Assembly (NCBI RefSeq): GCF_015291665.1
Contig: NZ_CP030048.1
Coordinates: forward strand, 4,774,001 to 4,838,000
Origin: Bradyrhizobium sp. CCBAU 53338
GTDB taxonomy: Bacteria; Pseudomonadota; Alphaproteobacteria; Rhizobiales; Xanthobacteraceae
DNA length: 64,000 bases
Direction of reading: 5' to 3'
Numbering within the stretch: the stretch's first letter is position 1; the number at the start of each line of letters is the position of its first letter. Shown here in pieces: positions 43,704 through 50,820 of the stretch. A program made the position numbers and the translations under genes. Below the pieces are notes generated by a model. It searched no databases. It had not been told where the DNA came from and saw nothing but the letters and a program-made list of their open reading frames with translations.

Positions 43704-43735
43704 GCGGCGAGGAAGTCCAGAGGCCGTTGCCCAGA

Positions 43736-44107
43736 ATGAACCGAATCACCGCCTTCCTCGCCGTCACCATCGCGCTGGCGCTGCCGTCGGCGGCATCGCG
43801 CGCGGCCGAGCTCGTCATGTTCGAACGGCCAGGCTGCGTGTGGTGCGCGCGCTTCAATGCCGAGATTGCGCCGATCTACGGCAAGACCGAGGAAAGTCAG
43901 GCCGCGCCGCTGCGCCGGGTCGACCTGAATGGTCCCCGGCCTGCCGATCTCGCCGGAATCGATCCGGGCGCCTTCACGCCGACCTTCGTCGTGGTAAAAG
44001 AAGGCCGTGAGATCGGACGCATTCGCGGCTATCCGGGGGATACCTTCTTCTTCGGCCTCTTGGATCGGATCCTGTCGAGCGCAGGATATGAACCAGCCAG
44101 ATCGTGA
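43736..44107 (+). CDS. soxS: SoxS periplasmic thioredoxin-like protein
   Basis: 123 residues. Signal peptide NRITAFLAVTIALALPSAAS. Active site MFERPGCVWCARFNAEI, and cis-Pro loop GAFTPTFVVVKEG. SoxS keeps the SoxY carrier Cys reduced. ATG 43736 is used; the frame starts at TTG 43727, which sits nearer an AGAGG and could be the true start. It is followed by soxR. Confidence 0.9.
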   Translation: MNRITAFLAVTIALALPSAASRAAELVMFERPGCVWCARFNAEIAPIYGKTEESQAAPLRRVDLNGPRPADLAGIDPGAFTPTFVVVKEGREIGRIRGYPGDTFFFGLLDRILSSAGYEPARS

Positions 44108-44143
44108 CCGCTCTTTGGATTTTGTTCAGGGGACTTTGACGCG

Positions 44144-44494
44144 ATGCCATTGCCAAAGCTGAAGGAGATCGAAGGCTCAGCCGAGCTCGAGCAGATGATC
44201 GAGAAGGCGCGCGAGGCGAGCGACATGCTCAAGGCGCTGTCGCACGAGTCTCGGTTGCTGTTGCTCTGCATCCTCGCCGAAGGCGAGAAATCCGTGACCG
44301 AGCTCGAGCAATTCCTGGGCGAGCGCCAATCGACCGTCTCACAGCAGCTTGCGCGGCTGAGGCTCGACCGGCTGGTGACCACTCGCCGCGACGGCAAGGC
44401 GATCTACTACAGTCTCGCCAATGAGGACGTCCGCAAGATTCTCACCGCCGTCTACGACGTGTTCTGCGAGCCGGTGCGCCGGCGCCGCCGGTAA
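44144..44494 (+). CDS. soxR: SoxR, ArsR-family repressor with paired cysteines
   Basis: 116 residues. Winged helix-turn-helix EKSVTELEQFLGERQSTVSQ then QLARLRLDRLV. Cys42 (LLLLCILAEGE) and Cys108 (DVFCEPVRR) fit the conserved pair of BigR/SqrR/SoxR proteins, which sense persulfide and polysulfide. In Pseudaminobacter this repressor controls sox from the soxS-V and soxW-X intergenic regions. Matching AT-rich elements are present here. A poly-Arg tail ends the protein. Confidence 0.92.
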   Translation: MPLPKLKEIEGSAELEQMIEKAREASDMLKALSHESRLLLLCILAEGEKSVTELEQFLGERQSTVSQQLARLRLDRLVTTRRDGKAIYYSLANEDVRKILTAVYDVFCEPVRRRRR

Positions 44495-44569
44495 TTTTCC
44501 GCGCTGGATTTTCGCACCCCTCAGGCGCAAACTGCCCGAAGAGGCAGAACAAACATCTTCCGGGACGGA

Positions 44570-45649
44570 ATGCTCAGTCCATCGACCATAGCGTTTGGAT
44601 GCGGGCTTGCCGCGGGCGCCGTGCTCGGCGTTGCCGGCCGTGCAGGCCGTTTTTGCACGCTCGCGATGCTTGAGGATGCGTTTTTCGGATCGGACTATCG
44701 CCGCCTGAAATCATTCGCGCTGGCGGCGGCGGTTGCACTGCTTGCGACTCAGGCCCTCGCTGGGTTTGGCATCGTCGATCTGTCGCGATCGATCTATCCC
44801 ACGGCATCGATCGGTCTTGGCGGCGCGATCATTGGCGGTCTGATGTTTGGCGTTGGCATGGCGCTGGTCGGCACTTGTGGCTTCGGCACGCTGGTGCGCA
44901 TCGGCGGCGGCGACCTGCGCGCGATCGTGGTCTTTCTCGTGCTCGGCCTGTCCGCGCTCGCGACCATGCGCGGCATCACGGGCATGCTGCGCCTGGCGCT
45001 GATCGAGCCATTGTCGCTGCGGCTGCCTGAGGGCAGCACTCAGACGCTGACCTCGTTGCTCGGCGCAGGTGGCACGATGCGCGCGATCCTTACCGTATCG
45101 ATCGCCGCGGCGCTGGCCATCTGGACACTTGCGGACGGCAGGCTGATCCGCTCGCCGCGGCTGCTGGCCTCCGGCCTTGCTGTCGGCGCGGCGATCGCAT
45201 TCGGATGGCTTGCGACTGGATGGCTTGCTGACGATGAGTTCGATCCCACGCGGGTCTCTTCCCTCACCTTCGTGGCACCACTCGGCGACACCATTCTCTA
45301 CATCGCCACTTTCTCCGGCGCACGTCTCAATTTCGGCATCGGCTCCGTCGCAGGAGTCGTGGCGGGCTCTTTTGCCGCAGCGATGCTCGCGCGCGGTTTC
45401 CGCTGGGAGGCCTGCGACGACGCGCGCGAATTGAAGCGTCATATGACCGGAGCGTTCCTGATGGGTATCGGAGGGGTCATGTCGATGGGATGCACGATCG
45501 GCCAGGGCTTGACCGCGTTCTCGACGCTCGCCGTCTCGGCGCCGATCACCATGCTGGCGATTGCCTGCGGAGTTCGACTCGGGCTCGAGTTCACGATGAC
45601 AGGCGAGTGGTTGCCAGCAGTGCGCAAGCTATTCGGCGTCTCGACGTAG
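44570..45649 (+). CDS. soxT: SoxT-like YeeE/YedE family permease
   Basis: 359 residues, polytopic. Cys motifs VAGRAGRFCTLAMLED, ALVGTCGFGTLVRIGGGD and VMSMGCTIGQGLTAFS match TsuA/SoxT sulfur permeases. GGGACGGA precedes ATG 44570. The order soxS-soxR-soxT equals that of Pseudaminobacter. It probably imports a thiosulfate-derived or sulfane-sulfur signal and may feed the sensor SoxR. Confidence 0.9.
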   Translation: MLSPSTIAFGCGLAAGAVLGVAGRAGRFCTLAMLEDAFFGSDYRRLKSFALAAAVALLATQALAGFGIVDLSRSIYPTASIGLGGAIIGGLMFGVGMALVGTCGFGTLVRIGGGDLRAIVVFLVLGLSALATMRGITGMLRLALIEPLSLRLPEGSTQTLTSLLGAGGTMRAILTVSIAAALAIWTLADGRLIRSPRLLASGLAVGAAIAFGWLATGWLADDEFDPTRVSSLTFVAPLGDTILYIATFSGARLNFGIGSVAGVVAGSFAAAMLARGFRWEACDDARELKRHMTGAFLMGIGGVMSMGCTIGQGLTAFSTLAVSAPITMLAIACGVRLGLEFTMTGEWLPAVRKLFGVST

Positions 45650-45874
45650 CGGAACATTTACCGCTTCTGCCACGCCGGCGCGACTCCGAATGACGACAAA
45701 TCCTATCGCGCGGAGGTCCGATTTGCCTACCCGAGTATTGCGACGCGCACGTAGCTGGTCATAGCGGTCTCGTGGGCGGGTGCAATCCCGGCCTCGTGAT
45801 CGCCGGGCAAATGCGGCCGCCCCAGTCAACCGCCCAAATGAATCGGGCGATCGCGTCGAACCCCGACCAGTCGG

Positions 45875-46312
45875 CTATTGCCGTGAGACTTTGCTCTTGA
45901 TCCCGCTCAGAAAGGACAGCATCTCCTCCACAGTGAGCTTGCCATCCTTGTTGCTGTCCATCGCCTTGAATATCCGTTCGTGCGCGGACTGAAACTCCGG
46001 CAACGAGACGGTCCCGTCACTATCAGCATCCATCAGCGCGAAAATCATGCGGAACATGATTGACGACCCCATCCCAGCCGCGCCTACCATGCCCTGCTCC
46101 TTCATACCGCCTCCCATCATTCCCATCATGTCTCTACCGCGCATCATGCCTTGTTGCTCTGCGGATTGACCTGCAGGAGATTCCGTCTGCCTGGTCAGCG
46201 GAGCCTGATCCTGCTCCGTGTGATGGGCGCCGTGATCCGTCGTATCTTGAGCCGAGACGGGATAACTCATGGCGGCAAACAGCAGCGCTGCAGCAATGGT
46301 TCGGCATCGCAT
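45875..46312 (-). CDS. Exported EF-hand protein
   Basis: 145 residues. Signal peptide RCRTIAAALLFAAMSYPVSA. A Gln/His/Met-rich middle (MMRGRDMMGMMGGGMKEQGM) is followed by two EF-hands: DADSDGTVSLPEF and DSNKDGKLTVEEM. It probably binds Ca2+ in the periplasm; the Met-rich stretch could bind copper. GGAGAAATCCC precedes the start. A FixK-type box lies 60-75 bases upstream. Confidence 0.9.
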   Translation of the reverse strand: MRCRTIAAALLFAAMSYPVSAQDTTDHGAHHTEQDQAPLTRQTESPAGQSAEQQGMMRGRDMMGMMGGGMKEQGMVGAAGMGSSIMFRMIFALMDADSDGTVSLPEFQSAHERIFKAMDSNKDGKLTVEEMLSFLSGIKSKVSRQ

Positions 46313-46372
46313 GGGATTTCTCCAGCGTTGGTGGTGTCGTTGCGACTGTGCCGAGACTCAGCGAAATTTACC

Positions 46373-46386
46373 TTGAGCCAAGTCAA
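46373..46386 (-). promoter_or_regulatory. FixK/FNR box for the EF-hand gene
   Basis: TTGAG-CCAA-GTCAA fits TTGA-N6-TCAA and centres 67 bases upstream of the start at 46312. Confidence 0.6.
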
Positions 46387-46503
46387 TCATGCGGTGTGCA
46401 GAATGACGCTCTATCCGCAGATCCCCCCGATGGCCTCGGCAGCTTCAGATCAACAAGGTAGCGGGCACGCTCGGAGATCACGACATCAGGTGCCGACCGC
46501 CTG

Positions 46504-46517
46504 TTGACCAAGATCAA
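46504..46517 (+). promoter_or_regulatory. FixK/FNR box for groEL
   Basis: TTGAC-CAAG-ATCAA fits the consensus and centres about 78 bases upstream of ATG 46589. Confidence 0.7.
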
Positions 46518-46588
46518 TTTCAGCTCAGCCCGGTCGTACACACTGGTCGACGAAATCTCGGCAACGGCAGAACACCTGAGGCATTTCG

Positions 46589-48211
46589 ATGGCACACAAA
46601 CAAGTCCTGTTCCATTCGGCGGCTCGCGAGAAAGTCCTGCGTGGCGCCTCGCTTCTCGCGGACGCGGTGCGCGTTACGCTTGGCCCGAAGTCGAAATCCG
46701 TTCTGATCCAGAAAGGATGGGGAGCGCCGATTGTCTGCAACGACGGCGTCACCATCGCGAAGGAGTTCGATCTGAAGGACCCCGAGGAGAATCTCGGCGC
46801 CCAGGTGCTTCGGCAGGCAGCCGAAAAAACGGGCGACGTCGTCGGAGACGGCACCAGCACCTCGACGATCCTCGCGCACGCCATCCTGTCGGACGGCGTT
46901 CGCAACGTTGTCGCCGGCGCGAGCGCAATCGACCTGAAGCGTGGTCTGGATCGGGGGGCACAAGCCGCCATCGCGGCGCTCCGCGCCATGGCAAAGCCAG
47001 TGAAGACCCGCGCCGAGAAGGCTCAGGTCGCGACGATTTCCGCACACAACGATGCGTCCATCGGTGAACTGGTTGCTGACGCGATCGAGAAGGTCGGCGG
47101 TGATGGCGTGATCTCGGTCGAAGAGTCCAAGACGACCGAGACCCTTCTGGATGTCGTCGAGGGGATGAAGTTCGACCGCGGCTTTTTATCTCCGTACTTC
47201 GTCACCGACGCGGATCGCATGGAATCCGTTTTGGAGGACCCCTACGTGCTGCTCTGTGACCACAAGATCGGCGCGCTCCGCGATCTGGTCCCTCTGCTCG
47301 AGCAGGTCGCCAAGAGCGGCCGTTCGCTCCTGATCATCGCCGAAGACATCGAGGGCGAAGCTCTGGCAACGCTTATCGTCAACCAGCTACGCGGCGTGCT
47401 CAAGGCCTGCGCGGTCAAGGCGCCCGGGTTCGGCGATCGGCGCAGGGCCATGCTGGAAGACATAGCGATTCTGACCGGCGCCCAGGTGATCTCGGAAGAG
47501 ATTGGCCTCAAGCTGGAAAGTTCCACCCTGCAACAACTCGGCCGCGCCGCACGTGTGGTTGCTGACAAGGAGAATACGACCCTGATCGGCAGCGGCGGCG
47601 ACCGCTCGCGTATCGACGCACGGCTGGCGCAGATCCGGGTCGAAATCGAGAAGTCCACGAGCGACTACGATCGGGAGAAGCTCGAGGAGCGCCTCGCGAA
47701 ATTATCCGGCGGCGTCGCCGTGATCAGGGTCGGGGCCCCGACCGAAGCCGAGATGAAGGCCAAGAAGGAAGCACTCGACGATGCCATCAGTTCGACCAAG
47801 GCAGCCGTTGCGGAAGGCATCGTACCCGGCGGCGGACTTGCCCTGCTTCGAACCGTGGCAGCCGTGGCGAAGGAAGAAGCGGCTTGCGAGGGTGACGAAC
47901 GAACCGGTATGCAGATCCTGAGACGTGCCCTCGAGGCGCCGGCTCGTCAGATCGCCGAGAATTCGGCTACCGACGGCGGCGTCGTGGTCGCGCGGATGCT
48001 CGACAGCGAAGGTAACTTCGGCTTCGATGCCGCCCGCAAGATGTACGTCGATCTCGTGGAAGCCGGTATTGTAGACCCCGTGAAAGTGGTGCGGACCGCA
48101 CTCGAAAACGCGGTCTCGGTGGCGAGCGTTCTGCTTCTGACGGAAGCGACGATGACGGAAATTCCGGAGACAAAGCGCGAGCGCATGCCCGAGCACGATA
48201 TGGCGATGTAG
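46589..48211 (+). CDS. groEL: Chaperonin GroEL (solo copy)
   Basis: 540 residues with normal length and motifs: [20 protein letters not shown], the ATP loop [14 protein letters not shown] (the usual GDGTTT has Ser in place of Thr), [20 protein letters not shown] and [13 protein letters not shown]. It lacks the GGM-rich tail, ending [10 protein letters not shown]. No groES lies upstream; the 276 bases before it contain a FixK box and no gene. It is probably a specialised oxygen-regulated copy using GroES from elsewhere. Confidence 0.95.
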   Translation: MAHKQVLFHSAAREKVLRGASLLADAVRVTLGPKSKSVLIQKGWGAPIVCNDGVTIAKEFDLKDPEENLGAQVLRQAAEKTGDVVGDGTSTSTILAHAILSDGVRNVVAGASAIDLKRGLDRGAQAAIAALRAMAKPVKTRAEKAQVATISAHNDASIGELVADAIEKVGGDGVISVEESKTTETLLDVVEGMKFDRGFLSPYFVTDADRMESVLEDPYVLLCDHKIGALRDLVPLLEQVAKSGRSLLIIAEDIEGEALATLIVNQLRGVLKACAVKAPGFGDRRRAMLEDIAILTGAQVISEEIGLKLESSTLQQLGRAARVVADKENTTLIGSGGDRSRIDARLAQIRVEIEKSTSDYDREKLEERLAKLSGGVAVIRVGAPTEAEMKAKKEALDDAISSTKAAVAEGIVPGGGLALLRTVAAVAKEEAACEGDERTGMQILRRALEAPARQIAENSATDGGVVVARMLDSEGNFGFDAARKMYVDLVEAGIVDPVKVVRTALENAVSVASVLLLTEATMTEIPETKRERMPEHDMAM

Positions 48212-48296
48212 CTGCGACACGTCTCGTCGCGGCCTCCGGCATCAAGCCGTGGGCGAGCGGTCGAAGACGGCGACGATCCGCCCCAGGACACGAACG

Positions 48297-48521
48297 ATGC
48301 CCTATCGCTCGAACGAAGACCTTCCCGCTGGCGTGCGGCATCATTTGCCGCCCCACGCTTTGGACATTTACCGGGAGGCGTTCAATCACTCCTTTGCTTC
48401 GCATGTCGGCGATCCCCGGCAGGAAGAGATCGCTCATCGCACGGCCTGGTCGGCTGTCAAGCGCTCCTATGTGAAATGCGGAGATCAATGGGTACCAAGG
48501 AAAACGGATTCAACGATTTGA
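48297..48521 (+). CDS. ChaB family protein
   Basis: 74 residues. MPYRSNEDLPAGVRHHLPPH and YREAFNHSFASHV with AHRTAWSAVKRSYVKC are the ChaB signature; E. coli ChaB is linked to the ChaA cation antiporter, though its function is unclear. ATG 48297 has AGGACACGAACG. It lies 85 bases after groEL on the same strand and is likely coexpressed. Confidence 0.9.
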   Translation: MPYRSNEDLPAGVRHHLPPHALDIYREAFNHSFASHVGDPRQEEIAHRTAWSAVKRSYVKCGDQWVPRKTDSTI

Positions 48522-48688
48522 GCGGCAACTCGAAGCGAGGCAATTGAGAAAGGGGCGCTGATCCGCCCAATTTGTTCATCGGCGAAACAATGACGAGGCG
48601 ATCGTCGCGATCTTGCCCACCCCTTTTGGTCTCGCACGCATTGCCGCGGAATTTGACGGGCTTCCGCTCGTGATAAACGCTTCTCGGA

Positions 48689-48871
48689 CTACCGGCGCTT
48701 GTCGCGACCACGCAAATTCAGTGCCTCGCGCACCTCGTCGTCTTCTACGGCATCCCTGATCGCGCGATCCGCCAGCCCGGTTTCGACGACCGGCTTTCCC
48801 CGATCGGGAGCGGCCACCTCGGACCTTTGCTTCACCGCGCTCTGCTGCGCCGCTTGACCATCCTTGTCCAT
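48689..48871 (-). CDS. Small hypothetical charged protein
   Basis: 60 residues from ATG 48871 (GGGAG upstream). It is hydrophilic: Gln/Ala-rich start, GKPVVETGLADRAIRDAVED core, basic C-terminal NLRGRDKRR. I recognise no domain. Its start is 24 bases after the stop of the universal stress protein gene, so it is probably the second gene of that FixK-type operon. Confidence 0.6.
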   Translation of the reverse strand: MDKDGQAAQQSAVKQRSEVAAPDRGKPVVETGLADRAIRDAVEDDEVREALNLRGRDKRR

Positions 48872-48895
48872 TGCGCACACTCCCGCCGCATTAAC

Positions 48896-49717
48896 TCAGT
48901 GCGACATCAGCAGACAGACCGGTGCCTGTTGCAAAAGGGTCTGGGTCATGCCGCCAAAAATCCATTCTCCCAACCGGCTGTGTCCATAGCCGCCGGTGAC
49001 GATGAGGTCGGCGCCGAGTCCGGATGCCAACCGAACAAGATAGCCTCCGTCCGGCTCCGCAGTGTGGACACGTATCTCGTGTTGGGACTGCACGCCATGT
49101 CGTTGAAGATAGCCGGCCACGTCGCGAACCCGTTTGCGGGCCGCATCCTGCTCGCCCGACGTGCAGATTTCCGCGATTGTGACCTGGGAGGCCCTGGTCA
49201 GAAACGGCATAGCATCGCGAACGGCGATACGTGCTTCCCGTGTGTCCTTCCAGCCGACCACGATGCGTTCGCCGGACAACTCCGTCACCCGCTCCGGCAC
49301 CGATAAGGTGGGGCGTCCCATCCGCAGCATGGCTCCGGCTGGATCGAGGAAGTGCGAGTGGCTGGCCGTGTGTGACCTACGCTTGACGACCACAATATCC
49401 GCCGCGCGAGCCTGCTCGACCAGAAAGTCGGTCGGATAGTCCAGTGCCCAGCGCCATTCGACCGTCTCGCTCGGCAGGCCGAGCACCCTCTTGAACCAAG
49501 CCTCCTTCGCCGAAAGCGTTGCCTTTATGCGTTTGATGTCTTCCTCGGTGGTCTGCTCGATGACGACACCCTCTGCCACGAAGGGAGGTTCCACCGCCAC
49601 CGCGGAAATACCCAGGACGCTCGCTCCGAACGTTCTCGCAATCCCCCCGGCAACGGCAACTTGGCCTGCCGCCTGCTGTTCGGAATCGACATAGACCATG
49701 ACGCTTGCGACAGACAT
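48896..49717 (-). CDS. Universal stress protein, tandem UspA domains
   Basis: 273 residues. Two UspA-like halves: the first at about 1-145 (VASVMVYVDSEQQAAGQVAV; AADIVVVKRRS), the second at about 150-273 with the nucleotide-binding loop VTGGYGHSRLGEWIFGGMT. The start has GGAGCATCATC. The protein is cytosolic and probably binds ATP in the second half only. A perfect FixK-type box lies about 63 bases upstream. It is a paralogue of the protein at 60263. Confidence 0.92.
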   Translation of the reverse strand: MSVASVMVYVDSEQQAAGQVAVAGGIARTFGASVLGISAVAVEPPFVAEGVVIEQTTEEDIKRIKATLSAKEAWFKRVLGLPSETVEWRWALDYPTDFLVEQARAADIVVVKRRSHTASHSHFLDPAGAMLRMGRPTLSVPERVTELSGERIVVGWKDTREARIAVRDAMPFLTRASQVTIAEICTSGEQDAARKRVRDVAGYLQRHGVQSQHEIRVHTAEPDGGYLVRLASGLGADLIVTGGYGHSRLGEWIFGGMTQTLLQQAPVCLLMSH

Positions 49718-49773
49718 GATGATGCTCCGGCAAAATGCGACGGCCTCTTATCGCCCCTGGATCGGCGAAACGC

Positions 49774-49787
49774 TTGACAGAAATCAA
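49774..49787 (-). promoter_or_regulatory. FixK/FNR box for the universal stress protein gene
   Basis: TTGAC-AGAA-ATCAA centres 63 bases upstream of the start at 49717. The distance to the other box at 49827 is only 40 bases, so the two divergent genes share a regulatory block. Confidence 0.7.
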
Positions 49788-49826
49788 AGACGTTGCAGCG
49801 GCCCGTCGCTGGGACGGCTGCGATGC

Positions 49827-49840
49827 TTGATCCCGATCAA
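49827..49840 (+). promoter_or_regulatory. FixK/FNR box for the CBS-domain gene
   Basis: TTGAT-CCCG-ATCAA is a perfect palindromic consensus site, centred about 70 bases upstream of ATG 49903. Confidence 0.75.
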
Positions 49841-49902
49841 ACCGGACCACCCACGATCAGGCAGGATGGTCCGAAATTGAAAGGCGATACGGAGGGTCTA
49901 TC

Positions 49903-50589
49903 ATGCAGGCACGAGATGTGATGATGTCGCCGGTGGTTACCGTCGGGCCGAATGCGACCGTCCGCCAGGTGGCGCAGATGCTGTTGGAGCACCGGATCAG
50001 TGCTGTGCCGGTCGTCGATGCCGACAATAAAGTTCTCGGAATCGTGAGTGAAGGCGATCTGCTGCATAGAACCGAGAGCAGCACCGAACGTTCCCCCTCC
50101 TGGTGGTTGCGCCTGTTGACCGGCGATGCCGACCTCGCGAGTGACTATGTCAAATCGCACTCGATCAAGGTGCAGGATATCATGACACGAGACGTTGCCA
50201 GCGCGGCGCCCGAGACGCCGTTGCACGACATTGCGATGCTGCTCGAAGAACATCAGATCAAGCGCGTTCCCATCGTCAACAAGGAAGGCCAGCTCGTCGG
50301 AATCGTCAGCCGAGCGAACCTGCTCCAGGCGATCGCCAGCGCCAGGCCGAAGCTCGAGATTTCGTTGCCGGATTCAGCCATCCGGAAGAGGTTCTTCGAG
50401 GAGATCAGAAAGCAACCCTGGGCTCATACATTCAATTTGAACGCGACCGTACAGGACGGTGTGATCGATATCTGGGGTTTCGCGCCATCGCTTGCCGAAC
50501 GTACGGCCATTCGCGTTGCCGCAGAGACGATCCCCGGCGTCGTAGCGGTGAATGATCACCTCCTCGAAACTCCAGCCTTCGTCTATTGA
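49903..50589 (+). CDS. CBS-pair and BON domain protein
   Basis: 228 residues. Two CBS motifs (about 1-60 and 95-150: ISAVPVVDADNKVLGIVSEG and IKRVPIVNKEGQLVGIVSRA) are followed by a C-terminal BON-like domain (about 155-225: TVQDGVIDIWGFAPSLAERT; IPGVVAVNDHL). CBS pairs bind adenosine nucleotides, and BON domains bind membranes or ligands. The role is probably energy-state sensing. CGGAGGGTCTATC precedes ATG 49903. Confidence 0.93.
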   Translation: MQARDVMMSPVVTVGPNATVRQVAQMLLEHRISAVPVVDADNKVLGIVSEGDLLHRTESSTERSPSWWLRLLTGDADLASDYVKSHSIKVQDIMTRDVASAAPETPLHDIAMLLEEHQIKRVPIVNKEGQLVGIVSRANLLQAIASARPKLEISLPDSAIRKRFFEEIRKQPWAHTFNLNATVQDGVIDIWGFAPSLAERTAIRVAAETIPGVVAVNDHLLETPAFVY

Positions 50590-50820
50590 CCCGGAAGCCG
50601 GCACGCGGGGCGGCTGTCCCGCTGCCTTCAGTCGAGGATGCACGGCATTTGCCCCGCTGGACGAGGTCTGGCATGGCTCGATCTTCTCATAGCTGGAATT
50701 ATTGCAGACGCAGCTCGTCGAGTATTGATGCGATCAATGCCGCGAGCGCCGAATTCCGGCGGCGCCGATGAATATTGCATCGATGATGTACCGCAAAGCA
50801 TAGTTGGTAACGTCCTCACC

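Noticed and set aside
46313..46588. groES upstream of groEL
   Set aside because: I looked for the GroES start and mobile-loop motifs in all frames here and found none.
50723..50737. ATTGATGCGATCAAT as a FixK box
   Set aside because: The half-sites are separated by three bases instead of four, and it lies between convergent genes rather than in a promoter.
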